Shown here: positions 1 through 7,839 of the stretch, piece by piece | Numbering within the stretch: the first letter of the stretch is position 1 | How the letters are laid out: each line of letters opens with the position of its first letter | Assembly (NCBI GenBank): GCA_963660485.1 | Contig: CAVKYH010000028.1 | Location: forward strand, 1-25,344 | Direction of reading: 5' to 3' | Length of the DNA: 25,344 nucleotides | From: UBA6398 sp963660485 | GTDB lineage: Bacteria > Bacteroidota > Bacteroidia > Bacteroidales > Bacteroidaceae | Position numbers and translations under genes: made by a program | The notes under the pieces: model-generated | What the model saw: the letters and a program-made list of their open reading frames with translations, nothing else | Database searches by the model: none | Told to the model about the DNA's origin: nothing

Positions 1-123
1 GGCCCGGAATTTAAATTCCGACGCATCTAATTTAAATTTGGTGGCCCGGAGTTTTCACGAGATGCGACATCGTTAAAACAAAATCCTATGCCGTTTTTAC
101 GACACAGGATTTAATGTTTTTCG
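1..123. repeat. 21-nt modular intergenic array, locus 1
   Basis: Words of about 10 nt alternate with A/T-rich linkers of 10-12 nt. Words seen are the end of a GGCCCGG word (1-7), CCGACGCATC (18-27), GGTGGCCCGG (40-49), GATGCGACAT (61-70) and AATCCTATGC (82-91). Linkers are AATTTAAATT (8-17), a TAATTTAAATT-type linker (28-39), AGTTTTCACGA (50-60), CGTTAAAACAA (71-81) and CGTTTTTACGA (92-102). Word starts at 40, 61 and 82 are exactly 21 nt apart. The array is cut by the window edge and lies beyond the 3' end of the GH43 gene. The part past 103 is degenerate. The pattern is read directly; its function is unknown. Confidence 0.75.
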
Positions 124-176
124 CAACGGCATTACGGCTCCCGAAAAGCCGTTGGCTTCTCTGCAGAAACCGCAGT

Positions 177-1124
177 TTATTTCACGGGCAGGAACTTGCC
201 GTTCTTGATTTGGATATCGCGAATGGTGAGAGCGCTTCCCGCTTCGTTAGGAGAGTGGAACGACATTTTGAGATTGCCTTTCAAATCGCGGAAAACCATC
301 TGGTGTCCGCCGTTGGTTGAGAAAATTATGTTTTTGTCGTGTACCCAAGGCCCGGTAACCTTGCCCGAAGCCGACACTGCCTGACCTACGGCATATTTCG
401 GGGCAAAGCTCGACCATAGCATAAGCAGGTTTCCGCTTTTCTCGTCGTTCCATATAAACGGAGCATCGGTTACGATGGCTCTTCCGCTTGCTTCTCTTGC
501 CCATGGCGCATCTATAGTGCGGAACAAGCGTTGCGGATCGCCCACTGTGCCATCGAGATTTTTGTTCAACCGCTGACACCAGATTTCTCCTATGCTGTCA
601 ACCACATTAGGTCCGTTCCATTCCACACTGAAAACCACCCACGGCTCGCCTTCTTTGTCAACATATAGCGAACCGTCGAGGCATTGCATTCCGGGAGGCG
701 TTATAAACAGGCGCTTGTCGGGAATGATGTTTTTGTAAGGGCCGAGCGGACCGTTGTCGGAGCGCAAAACTGTGGTTCCGCGCATTATTCCTTTTGCGTG
801 GTTGGCTACCGTTACAAAACAATAGTATTTGCCGTTGTAGAAATACGTATCCGGTGCCCACCAGTCATCGGGGCATTTGTAACCCGCGGGCATATGGTAA
901 ACATAGCCAGCCTCGTCCCAGTATTCAAGGTCCTTGCTCTTGTAGGCAAACAGCCTCGCGTTTTCCGGACCTCGCTTTGAAACAATAAGATAATACTCCC
1001 CGTTTTCCTTGTCTACCGTTATAAACGGATCACGACAGTGAATCTGCGAAGCAGGAATGTGGGTCTGTGCCGCTGCGCCTATTGTCAGCAGAAACATAAG
1101 CAGCGAAAGAAATGTAGTTTTCAT
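177..1124 (-). CDS. Secreted GH43-like glycoside hydrolase (five-bladed beta-propeller)
   Basis: The protein has 315 residues and probably hydrolyses arabinose- or xylose-containing glycans outside the cytoplasm. The start at 1124 puts a signal peptide (about residues 1-20, ending GAAAQ) at the N terminus; a longer frame upstream adds only a non-coding-like extension. The family base aspartate fits D32 in CRDPF, and the second acidic residue fits D150 in CLDGS. The general acid is unclear: the region around residues 209-224 has E211 and D220 (TDAPFIW), where relatives usually show Glu/Asp-Gly-Pro. A WPD-like segment at 88-93 (DWWAPD) and LLMLWSSF near 233-240 are also typical of the fold. It is divergent from a WYL-type regulator 126 bp away, which may control it. 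No transporter or SusCD pair is adjacent, so this is not an obvious polysaccharide-utilisation locus. The fold is confident; the substrate is not. Confidence 0.85.
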   Translation of the reverse strand: MKTTFLSLLMFLLTIGAAAQTHIPASQIHCRDPFITVDKENGEYYLIVSKRGPENARLFAYKSKDLEYWDEAGYVYHMPAGYKCPDDWWAPDTYFYNGKYYCFVTVANHAKGIMRGTTVLRSDNGPLGPYKNIIPDKRLFITPPGMQCLDGSLYVDKEGEPWVVFSVEWNGPNVVDSIGEIWCQRLNKNLDGTVGDPQRLFRTIDAPWAREASGRAIVTDAPFIWNDEKSGNLLMLWSSFAPKYAVGQAVSASGKVTGPWVHDKNIIFSTNGGHQMVFRDLKGNLKMSFHSPNEAGSALTIRDIQIKNGKFLPVK

Positions 1125-1136
1125 TATCGTTTGTTT

Positions 1137-1171
1137 TTTGATTGCTATACGGAAGATTATAATTAATTTTG
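1137..1171 (+). promoter_or_regulatory. Candidate Bacteroidota promoter for the WYL regulator
   Basis: TAATTTTG (1164-1171) matches the -7 consensus TAnnTTTG. ATTG at 1141-1144 gives a 19-nt spacer, and TTTG at 1137-1140 would give 23 nt. It lies in the GH43/regulator divergent gap and would start transcription near 1178, about 73 nt before the chosen start codon. Confidence 0.45.
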
Positions 1172-1250
1172 ATTGTAAAATTAGCAATAATAGTTAGAAA
1201 ACATCATATTGCGTCAGCAGAAAAAGCCTTCTGCGCAAAACTACAACCGT

Positions 1251-2159
1251 ATGGAGCTGAACAAACTCGAACGTCAACTGAAACTTATGGCACTCCTTGC
1301 CGGCAACACCGGGCTGACTATTCCGCAGGTGGCTGAGAAACTCGCCCTGAACCCGCGCTCGGTTTACCGTTACCTTTCCGCGTTCAAGCAGATGGGCTTT
1401 ATTGTTTCCCGCGACAAAGATGTTTATCGCATAGACCGCAACTCGCCGTTCTTTCGTAAGATTACCGGAAGCATAATGTTCAGCGAAGACGAGGCGGCAA
1501 CCGTTGCGCAAATTCTTTCATCGGTCAGCGACAACAGCACACAGATTAAAAACCTGAGGAGAAAGCTCGACAGGATATACAATTACCGTATTCTTGAAAA
1601 CCATGACACAGATAGTAGGCTCGCCAACAACACCTCGTTGCTCTACGAAGCCATAAAGCAGCGACTCACAGTGGTCTTGAAATCTTATCGCTCGCTTCGC
1701 GGCGAAAGCATAAGCGACAGAATTGTGGAACCGTACCGCTTTATAAATTCGAATGACGATATACGCTGTTTTGAAATAAGCACAGGCGAAAACAAAACGT
1801 TCAAAATTGCGCGGATAGGCGAGGTAAAATTGCTCGATGTGAAGTGGATTTCAGAACCTAAGCACGAGAATATCTACACCGACGCATTTGGTTTCACCGA
1901 TGTGCCTATAGATGAAATCGAGATGCGTCTGTCGCCCCGCGCCGCTGCGTTGCTGTGTGAAGAATATCCGCAGGCACGAAAATTTGTGAGCCTTGCCGCC
2001 GACGGCACATCGGTTTTCCGCGACAGAGTGTGCAGTTATCTCGGCGCGATGCGCTTTGTGTTTGGTCTCTTTTGCGATGTAGAAGTAACGGGGTCGGAGA
2101 AGTTTATCGCTTTTCTCAGAGAAAAATCCGAAGATTTAACACTTAAATTTCGCCGTTGA
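1251..2159 (+). CDS. HTH/WYL-type transcriptional regulator
   Basis: This 302-residue protein has an N-terminal winged helix-turn-helix (about residues 5-60; LTIPQVAEKLALNPRSVYR is the recognition region) and a middle/C-terminal part resembling WYL-domain regulators. A VEPYRF motif and the later FKIARIGEV strand match the WYL layout, but the position where Trp-Tyr-Leu is expected reads roughly DIRCFEI, so the name-giving triad is absent. WYL proteins bind DNA and sense ligands, often nucleic acids or nucleotides. I chose ATG 1251 because the protein then begins with the HTH; a TTG at 1209 would add 14 unlike residues. It is divergent from the GH43 gene, so local control of that gene is plausible but inferred. 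Confidence 0.8.
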   Translation: MELNKLERQLKLMALLAGNTGLTIPQVAEKLALNPRSVYRYLSAFKQMGFIVSRDKDVYRIDRNSPFFRKITGSIMFSEDEAATVAQILSSVSDNSTQIKNLRRKLDRIYNYRILENHDTDSRLANNTSLLYEAIKQRLTVVLKSYRSLRGESISDRIVEPYRFINSNDDIRCFEISTGENKTFKIARIGEVKLLDVKWISEPKHENIYTDAFGFTDVPIDEIEMRLSPRAAALLCEEYPQARKFVSLAADGTSVFRDRVCSYLGAMRFVFGLFCDVEVTGSEKFIAFLREKSEDLTLKFRR

Positions 2160-2220
2160 CACAGATTGTCATCACGTTTCGGTTCCTTTGCATCGTAAAC
2201 AACGATAAAAACGAAACGAA

Positions 2221-2523
2221 ATGAGAAAAGAAATGACTTTTACCCTGTCGAATTCCGGCGCGAGTGCTTTGCGCGGCATTTCTTTCAGGAATATAGGAAA
2301 CAATATAGCTAACTATGTTTCTTGCAGCTGGCCTTTGGTGAAACTTGCGCAGTTGTATTCGTATCTTCTCGACGAAAAGGTGAGTCCGCGCCGTGCCTTG
2401 CGCATATTGAATGCGTCGGCGGCGTTGGGAATGCTGGTATGTTCTGCCGGAAATGCGTTGGCGATGCTTTTGCTCCTGATATGGGCGGCGCTTGCGTGCT
2501 ACGGTTGCCGCAAACGTGGCTGA
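2221..2523 (+). CDS. Small putative membrane protein, unknown function
   Basis: A 100-residue frame follows an A-rich leader. Residues 1-60 are polar with several basic residues, and residues about 66-94 form one long hydrophobic segment rich in Ala and Leu, followed by a basic CRKRG end. This suggests a single-pass inner-membrane protein with a charged tail. Support for it being real comes from sensible spacing after the regulator (61 nt) and a strong hairpin terminator 73 nt after the stop. I do not recognise the family. An antisense frame covers the same bases but has no credible protein features. Confidence 0.6.
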   Translation: MRKEMTFTLSNSGASALRGISFRNIGNNIANYVSCSWPLVKLAQLYSYLLDEKVSPRRALRILNASAALGMLVCSAGNALAMLLLLIWAALACYGCRKRG

Positions 2524-2595
2524 AGAAATGCTATATATATAATATTGTACTGCCATGCCCGCTTGGGGTTTCCGCGCCACGGGTTGAGGGAAACA

Positions 2596-2629
2596 AAAAA
2601 GGCGATAACCGAATGGTTGTCGCCTTTTT
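2596..2629. terminator. Bidirectional rho-independent terminator
   Basis: AAAAAGGCGATAACC pairs with GGTTGTCGCCTTTTT around a GAAT loop, with one wobble pair. T-runs follow on both strands, so it can serve the small membrane gene (+) and the rlpA-like gene (-), which converge here. Confidence 0.85.
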
Positions 2630-2665
2630 CGTATGTATTGGATTGCTTGTTGCAAAAACTGCGGC

Positions 2666-3262
2666 TTATTTGCTTTTTGCCGAGAGCACGTTGCGCATTA
2701 TGCGGTAGCGTGGTTCGGGCTTCTTGACCTTTGGAAGTTTTGCTACGGCAATTCTCTTTGATTTCTGTTCCAGTTCCGCGTCTTTTACAGCCTTTGCTTC
2801 GGCGAGCGTAACGTATTCGCCGGTGTTGGGGTCAATGAGTTTCAATTGTGGAACTCTTGAATATTCTTCATTGCAGAAAGGAATCCACGGTTCAACCTTT
2901 TCTACTTCCACACTGGCCACTCCGCTACGAATTATGTCGAGTTCCTTGGCTGCGGCATACGACAAGTCGATGATTCTGCTGCGTCCGAAAGGTCCACGGT
3001 CGGTAACTTTTACGTACACTTCCTTATCGTTTATGAGATTCTTCACTTTGAGTGTAGTTCCCAAGGGATATGTTTTGTGTGCGCAGGTCATGCTGTCGCG
3101 GTGATATTTGGTGCCGTCGCTCATTCTCGCGCCGTGCAGGCGATGGGAATAGTAAGTGGCTTTTCCGGTTTCCTGTGCGTGGGCGCAGACGACGAACATA
3201 ATCAATAATACGGGCAGTATTATCAGTTTCTTTATAAGATTTTTGTCTTCTGTTTTCCTCAT
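2666..3262 (-). CDS. rlpA: RlpA-like septal ring lytic transglycosylase (double-psi beta-barrel)
   Basis: The 198-residue protein starts with a signal sequence (hydrophobic 11-27, likely cut after CAHA). The double-psi beta-barrel follows at about residues 33-125: GKATYYSHRLHGARMSDGT, CAHKTYPLGT and VKVTDRGPFGRSRIIDLS. H62 and D88 occupy the positions of the catalytic His and Asp of RlpA lytic transglycosylases, which cleave peptidoglycan lacking stem peptides. There is no SPOR domain; the tail (about 130-198) is basic and rich in Lys/Glu, ending near KKPEPRYRIMRN. The start at 3262 is set by the signal peptide. A near-consensus -7 box ends only 7 nt upstream, so the mRNA may be almost leaderless. 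It faces the small membrane gene across a shared terminator. Confidence 0.88.
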   Translation of the reverse strand: MRKTEDKNLIKKLIILPVLLIMFVVCAHAQETGKATYYSHRLHGARMSDGTKYHRDSMTCAHKTYPLGTTLKVKNLINDKEVYVKVTDRGPFGRSRIIDLSYAAAKELDIIRSGVASVEVEKVEPWIPFCNEEYSRVPQLKLIDPNTGEYVTLAEAKAVKDAELEQKSKRIAVAKLPKVKKPEPRYRIMRNVLSAKSK

Positions 3263-3269
3263 ACGCCTG

Positions 3270-3300
3270 CAAAGATATGTAATTATATTCAGATGACCAA
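3270..3300 (-). promoter_or_regulatory. Promoter of the rlpA-like gene
   Basis: Read on the minus strand, TTGG (3300-3297), 19 nt, then TATCTTTG (3277-3270) matches the Bacteroidota -33/-7 pattern. Transcription would begin at or within a few bases of the ATG at 3262. Confidence 0.65.
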
Positions 3301-3548
3301 GAAAAAGTGGGTCAAAATGAACGACATAGCTTTTTCGGGATTGGATTTCGAGGGGAAATAAACAGAAATTAAAAATCCTGCAACGGCGGCTGCAAAGGGC
3401 ATTGCCCGGGTTTTGCACATGGCAACGCGTGTGTGTAAGTTAAAAAATGCTTTTGTAGTTTCTTTCTCCTTTTTCTGCTTTCGGAAATGGGGCGAAACGG
3501 GGCGGATTTGCCTTTTCGTATTCCTTATATTATATGCCGAAAAAACGA
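3301..3548. other. Gene-free spacer upstream of the rlpA-like gene
   Basis: No convincing gene, RNA or terminator was found. The minus-strand frame running through 3418 is only an upstream extension of the rlpA-like frame past its start and lacks protein-like character. Confidence 0.5.
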
Positions 3549-3654
3549 GGTCAGACATTGTTAAAAACTCCGGGCCACCAAATTTAAATTAGATGCGTCG
3601 GAATTTAAATTAGATGCGTCGGAGTTTTTACGAGATGCCGTGTAGTTTTTGCGC
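3549..3654. repeat. 21-nt modular intergenic array, locus 2
   Basis: Five words are in register: GGTCAGACAT (3549), CCGGGCCACC (3570), GATGCGTCGG (3592), GATGCGTCGG (3613) and GATGCCGTGT (3634). Steps are 21, 22, 21 and 21 nt. Linkers are TGTTAAAAACT, AAATTTAAATTA, AATTTAAATTA, AGTTTTTACGA and AGTTTTTGCGC. It lies between the terminator of the protease gene and the promoter of the rlpA-like gene. The first word is the reverse complement of the TGTCTGACC-type word at 8071-8080, so both word groups belong to one system. Confidence 0.85.
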
Positions 3655-3709
3655 CTTGCGCAGCTGGGGTTTTGGCTTGCGGGATGGGACTTCTGACTTG
3701 CGGGGAAAA

Positions 3710-3754
3710 GAAAATCCCAAGGCGGGCGTTGTTGCCCGAAACCTTGGGATTTTC
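3710..3754 (-). terminator. Terminator of the tricorn-like protease gene
   Basis: A 13-bp outer stem (GAAAATCCCAAGG with CCTTGGGATTTTC) carries a nested CGGGC/GCCCG stem. On the minus strand it is followed by a T-rich run (TTTTC), 22 nt past the stop codon. Confidence 0.8.
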
Positions 3755-3775
3755 GGCGATATTACGCAAATATTC

Positions 3776-6700
3776 TTATTTGCCGAGCACTGCGTCGACG
3801 GCGCGCTTTATCTGCACATCGTCATCGTTGAGAGTTTGTTCGGGAGTGGGTATCACTTCCACGTCGGGCTCGAGAGTTTGGTTTTCAAGGTAGTTGCCTT
3901 TCAAATCCTTTACTCCCACCTGCGGCACACCCACTGTCAAGTCTCCGTCAACCTGTGTCTCCCACCATACGGCGGTCATAGTGCCTGCCATGGGCGCACC
4001 TACAAGTTTGCCCATGCCGAGGGTTTTGTACATGAACGGGAATCCGTGGGCGTTTGAGTAGTCGTTTTGGCTCATTACTACCACCGAGGGTTTCACCCAA
4101 CGCATGTAGGGGTCGTTTCCGATGAATTGTCCGCGCGGTTCGTTGGTTGCAAAAAGTTTTCCGCTCAACAAAATTCCGAGATCATTGTGAAGCCAGCCGC
4201 CGCCATTGTTTCGAATATCCACGACGAGGGCTTCCTTTGTGCGCAACTTGCCCATCACTCGCGAGAAAACCTTGCGGAAACTTGGGGCATTCATTGCCCG
4301 AACGTGAACATAGCCCACTTTTCCGCCGGAATACTTCTCCACGATTTCTTCGCGCCTCTTGAGCCAGCGTTTGTAGAGCAACTCGTTGATTGTGCCGGGG
4401 CCTACGGGTTTCACGTCCTGTTCGTATTCGCCCTTGCCCTTTGCATTTGTGAGCGTGAGCAATGTGTGTTTGCCCGAAAGTCCTGCAAGCAACGGGAAAT
4501 AGTCTTTGTCTTTTTCGATGGGCTTGCCGTTGATTTTGGTTATCACATCTCCTTCTTTTATTTTGCTGCCGATGAAGTCGAGAGGTCCCTGCTTGAGAAT
4601 TTCTTTTATCTTGAGACCTGCGCCATCATAGGACTCGTCGAAAAATGCTCCGAGATTGGCAGTTGTAAGTTGGGCGCGTGTGCCGCGATAGCTCGCTCCA
4701 GTGTGAGAAGCGTTGAGCTCGCCAAGCATTTCGCTGAGCATTTCTGCCATATCATACTTGTTGTCGATGTCGGAAACGAACTCGCGATAATTCTTTGCGT
4801 ATCCGTCCCAGTCAACTCCGTTCATGTCGGTGCGATAGAACTTCTGTTTCAGAAGATTTACCACATGCTCGAAAATGTAGGCGTTCTCCTCCGTAATCTT
4901 GTAGTCGTAGTCGGCCTTTACTTCGATGAATTTCTGATTTCCGTTGTCGAGAGAAACCTTGCGTATCTTTCTGCCGCCTGCATAAACGTTCTTGCCGTCG
5001 GCAGATAGGGTGAAGGAATTGAAACCAAAGTCGGGAACTGCAATACGGTCGCTTCCTTCTACAAGATCGCGCACATGAATGTCGCAGCTTAGGGCGTATT
5101 GCGCAATATAATAGATTTTGGTGCCCTCGGGATTGAGAGCGTAATCTCCAAGATAGGACGACGCCATCGTGAGACGCTCTATGCGGTCTTCGCGTCCCTC
5201 AAGAAGAAGTTTGAAGTCCTCAACGGTATCGTTCTTAGCCTTTTCGTCTTTTTTGTCAGCCGACTTTGCATCTTTTTTGTCCTTTGCCGCATCTTTCTTG
5301 TCCGACTTCTTAGATTTCTTGTCCTTCTTGTCGTCCTTGGCATCGTCTTTCTTTTCGTCGTCCTTCTTTTTCTTGTCTTCTTCAAGCTTTTTCTTGGCAG
5401 CGTCGTAGCGTTCCCGTTCTTCTTTGCTCATATTGAAACGGTCGTATGCCTCTTGGTCGAGAAACATAAGGTACACATCGTTTTGCGTGCCCCAGCTTCC
5501 GTGGTTACGGTAGCCGTCGCGGTCGCTCGCAAAAGCCACGGCTTTTCCGCCAAGTGCCCAGTGCGCGTTATGATCTGAGTAGCCGCTTTCGGTGAGATTG
5601 ACAACTTTTGAACCGTCGGCATATACCAGCGCAACGTCCTTGTTGTTCCAGCCCCCGTTTGCCATATATGATGCTAACAGATACTTACTGTTTGGCGACC
5701 ATTCGAAATATAAATCAAAATCGGAGTAGGAATAATTTTCTTTTGCGGGGAGTACGGTGCGCGAAGTCTTGCTTGCGATGTCGTAAACGCGCAGTTCGGT
5801 GCGGTTTGCCCAGTATGCTATTTTTTTGCCGTCGGGTGAAAATTGCGGCTCGTAGTATGCTTCGTTTCCGGTAATGATTGGTTCTTCTTTCAACTCTTTT
5901 GCGTAAACGAAACTCTCATCTTCTTTTCGCGGCATAGTGGTTTTGTAAATTCCCCAAACGCCGTTGCGCTCGCTGTCATACACCAAAGTTTTGCCGTCGG
6001 GGGATATCGAAACGTTTGATTCGGCGCAAGGAGTGTTGGTAATGCGTTTGCAGGTTTCGTAATCGGGTGTGGTTACGTATACCTCGCCTCTTGCGGTGAA
6101 TGCGATTGTTTTTTCGTCTTTGCTAAGAGACACGCTACCTATTCCGCCGCTTGTTATCGTGGTTGTAACGTGGTCGTCGTGTGTGTTGTCGGATATTATT
6201 TTTATGTCGACGATTTTAGGTTCTTCTCCCTCGCGCATTGTGTAGAGGTCGCCGTTGTAACTGAAACTCATTTGCCCGTTTTCTGCAACCGAGAGATAAC
6301 GTACGGGATTTTTCTTGAAGAATGTTATTTGTTTTTTGCCGCTGCCGTCAACATTTCTCTTCCACACGTTGAGCGAGCCTGAGCTTTCTTCAAGATAATA
6401 GTAGCTTTTGCCGTCGGGAGCCCAGCATGGGTTCAAACATTCTCCGGCGTAGTCGGAAAGTTTCTTGTATGTGCGTTTTGCGGGGTCGAGTGTCGTGAGC
6501 CAGATGTCGCGTGTAACGGGCGATGTGTGGTGTTTTCGCAAGTTGTCTTCCATACCTTTTTTGTCCTGGTAGAGCACATCGCCGTTTTTGTTCACTGAAA
6601 TTTCCGCCATATATAGTTCGGAGAATCTTTTGGGGCGCGAGGCGGCGGTATCCACCGAGTATATGTGTGCAAAATGTCCGGGGAAAGTTCCGTCTTCTAC

Positions 6701-7090
6701 GGTAGGCATATAATATGTGCGGTAGAGAATTCGTCCGTCGGCAAGGAATGCGACTACTCTCTCGGGTGTGGAATTCGTGGTAAGGCGTTTGGGTGTGCCA
6801 CCCTCTGATGACGTTACGTATACATCGAATCCCCCGAGGCGGTCTGAGGAGAATGCTATGAGTTTGCCGTCTTTCGACCATTTTGGGTCGGTGTCATAGG
6901 CGGAATTGCTGGTAATTTGTCGTGCCGTTCCGCCGCCTACGGGTACAACAAATATGTCGCCGTGATAAACGAATGCTATTTTGGAGCCGTCGGGCGAGAT
7001 GTCGTTGGAACGTATCCAGCGCCGAGTTTCCGTGGCGTTTGAGGAAACCGCCGCGATGGCAGCGAAAAGCATGATTAGAAACCTCTTCAT
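3776..7090 (-). CDS. Tricorn-type S41 serine protease, periplasmic
   Basis: The 1104-residue protein begins with a signal peptide (about 1-19, ending SSNAT). Residues about 20-540 carry repeated WD40/PD40-like propeller blades (SPDGSKIAF, SPDGKTLVYDSERNG, SPDGKKIAYWANR). A Lys/Asp-rich low-complexity insert spans about 563-618, followed by a second propeller part (about 620-740), the core domain, a PDZ domain (about 870-940, GDVITKINGKPI) and the S41 catalytic domain. S795-H796, S1012 and E1069 fit the tricorn tetrad S745-H746-S965-E1023 with nearly the same spacings, so the enzyme is probably active as an oligopeptide-degrading protease. Asn replaces the Asp that follows the nucleophile in archaeal tricorn. 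The start at 7090 is fixed by the signal peptide. The barrel gene lies 91 nt upstream on the same strand, with a hairpin between them. Confidence 0.92.
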   Translation of the reverse strand: MKRFLIMLFAAIAAVSSNATETRRWIRSNDISPDGSKIAFVYHGDIFVVPVGGGTARQITSNSAYDTDPKWSKDGKLIAFSSDRLGGFDVYVTSSEGGTPKRLTTNSTPERVVAFLADGRILYRTYYMPTVEDGTFPGHFAHIYSVDTAASRPKRFSELYMAEISVNKNGDVLYQDKKGMEDNLRKHHTSPVTRDIWLTTLDPAKRTYKKLSDYAGECLNPCWAPDGKSYYYLEESSGSLNVWKRNVDGSGKKQITFFKKNPVRYLSVAENGQMSFSYNGDLYTMREGEEPKIVDIKIISDNTHDDHVTTTITSGGIGSVSLSKDEKTIAFTARGEVYVTTPDYETCKRITNTPCAESNVSISPDGKTLVYDSERNGVWGIYKTTMPRKEDESFVYAKELKEEPIITGNEAYYEPQFSPDGKKIAYWANRTELRVYDIASKTSRTVLPAKENYSYSDFDLYFEWSPNSKYLLASYMANGGWNNKDVALVYADGSKVVNLTESGYSDHNAHWALGGKAVAFASDRDGYRNHGSWGTQNDVYLMFLDQEAYDRFNMSKEERERYDAAKKKLEEDKKKKDDEKKDDAKDDKKDKKSKKSDKKDAAKDKKDAKSADKKDEKAKNDTVEDFKLLLEGREDRIERLTMASSYLGDYALNPEGTKIYYIAQYALSCDIHVRDLVEGSDRIAVPDFGFNSFTLSADGKNVYAGGRKIRKVSLDNGNQKFIEVKADYDYKITEENAYIFEHVVNLLKQKFYRTDMNGVDWDGYAKNYREFVSDIDNKYDMAEMLSEMLGELNASHTGASYRGTRAQLTTANLGAFFDESYDGAGLKIKEILKQGPLDFIGSKIKEGDVITKINGKPIEKDKDYFPLLAGLSGKHTLLTLTNAKGKGEYEQDVKPVGPGTINELLYKRWLKRREEIVEKYSGGKVGYVHVRAMNAPSFRKVFSRVMGKLRTKEALVVDIRNNGGGWLHNDLGILLSGKLFATNEPRGQFIGNDPYMRWVKPSVVVMSQNDYSNAHGFPFMYKTLGMGKLVGAPMAGTMTAVWWETQVDGDLTVGVPQVGVKDLKGNYLENQTLEPDVEVIPTPEQTLNDDDVQIKRAVDAVLGK

Positions 7091-7118
7091 ATCCTTTTTG
7101 TATGTTGTTTTTTGCAAA

Positions 7119-7156
7119 TATCCTCTCGACTTTGCCATTGCAATGACGAGAGGATA
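7119..7156 (-). terminator. Hairpin between the barrel and protease genes
   Basis: TATCCTCTCG (7119-7128) pairs perfectly with CGAGAGGATA (7147-7156). The 18-nt loop contains the palindrome CATTGCAATG. On the minus strand there is no clear T-run, so partial termination, processing or mRNA stabilisation are all possible. It may lower expression of the protease relative to the barrel. Confidence 0.45.
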
Positions 7157-7181
7157 GTGTGTGTTTGTTCCTATGCTTCTT

Positions 7182-7802
7182 TTAGAAGATGTAGGCTGCC
7201 GAAATCTGCCATGAGTTTGATTTGAAGTCGCTCTTGGCATTCTTTACTGCGTCGGAAATCACGGGAACATGGATATCGCCGAAATTGCTTAGGGCTATGT
7301 TGTAGGCTGCGCCAATTTCAAGATGGTTCACAAGGCGCACTCCGAGTCCTACGTTCCATGTAACGTTGGACGATTTGAATTTCACGATTTCCGAGGGCGT
7401 TTTGTCTCCCACCGTGAAGCCGAACTGCGGACCTGTCTCGGCATATACCGAAGCGAGCGATGCGAGTCCTATGCTGTAGCGCACGTTGATAGGAATTTCT
7501 ATCGACTTGTAGTAGTCGGCTTTCGAGATGTTGCCGTCGGTGTTCTTTACTTCACCGTAAAGACGACGCTGGTTGTATTCCACAGCTGCGTTCACGCCAA
7601 GACCTACAAGGGGAACTTTCACCCACATCTTGGGACCGATGAACCAGCCTGCGCGGTTTTCCGAACCGAAAAGCGTGCTGCGGTCATACGAAAGCTTTGA
7701 AACGTTTAAACCGCCTACTACACCGAAGTTTATCTGTGCGCTTGCGGTTGTTGCGCCGCCAATCATAAGCGCGGCAACAAGGGTAAAAAACAATTTCTTC
7801 AT
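7182..7802 (-). CDS. Outer-membrane beta-barrel protein (PorT-like / OMP_b-brl_2 type)
   Basis: The 206-residue protein has a clear signal peptide (MKKLFFTLVAALMIGG to about residue 22, ASA then Q). The mature part alternates hydrophobic and polar residues in the way of a small beta-barrel: FGVVGGLNVSKLSY, WFIGPKMWVKVPLVGLGVNA, IPINVRYSIGL, TGPQFGFTVGD, WNVGLGVRLVNHLEIGAAYN. It ends in ISAAYIF, with a C-terminal Phe as expected for an outer-membrane barrel signal. The family is common in Bacteroidota and mostly of unknown function. It has its own good promoter and may be co-transcribed with the downstream protease across a hairpin. Confidence 0.82.
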   Translation of the reverse strand: MKKLFFTLVAALMIGGATTASAQINFGVVGGLNVSKLSYDRSTLFGSENRAGWFIGPKMWVKVPLVGLGVNAAVEYNQRRLYGEVKNTDGNISKADYYKSIEIPINVRYSIGLASLASVYAETGPQFGFTVGDKTPSEIVKFKSSNVTWNVGLGVRLVNHLEIGAAYNIALSNFGDIHVPVISDAVKNAKSDFKSNSWQISAAYIF

Positions 7803-7839
7803 TGCAAGGAAAATTATATATTATTAATATTCTAATGTG

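Noticed and set aside
134..152. Short hairpin ACGGCT/AGCCGT as a terminator for the GH43 gene
   Set aside because: The stem is only 6 bp and no T-run follows on the minus strand.
1209..1250. TTG start for the WYL-type regulator at 1209
   Set aside because: The added 14 residues (RQQKKPSAQNYNR region) are unlike the family, and the helix-turn-helix begins right after ATG 1251.
5099..5578. Plus-strand frame of 159 residues antisense to the protease
   Set aside because: It is rich in Phe, Leu and Val only because it mirrors the Lys/Asp-rich insert on the other strand, where the real domains lie.
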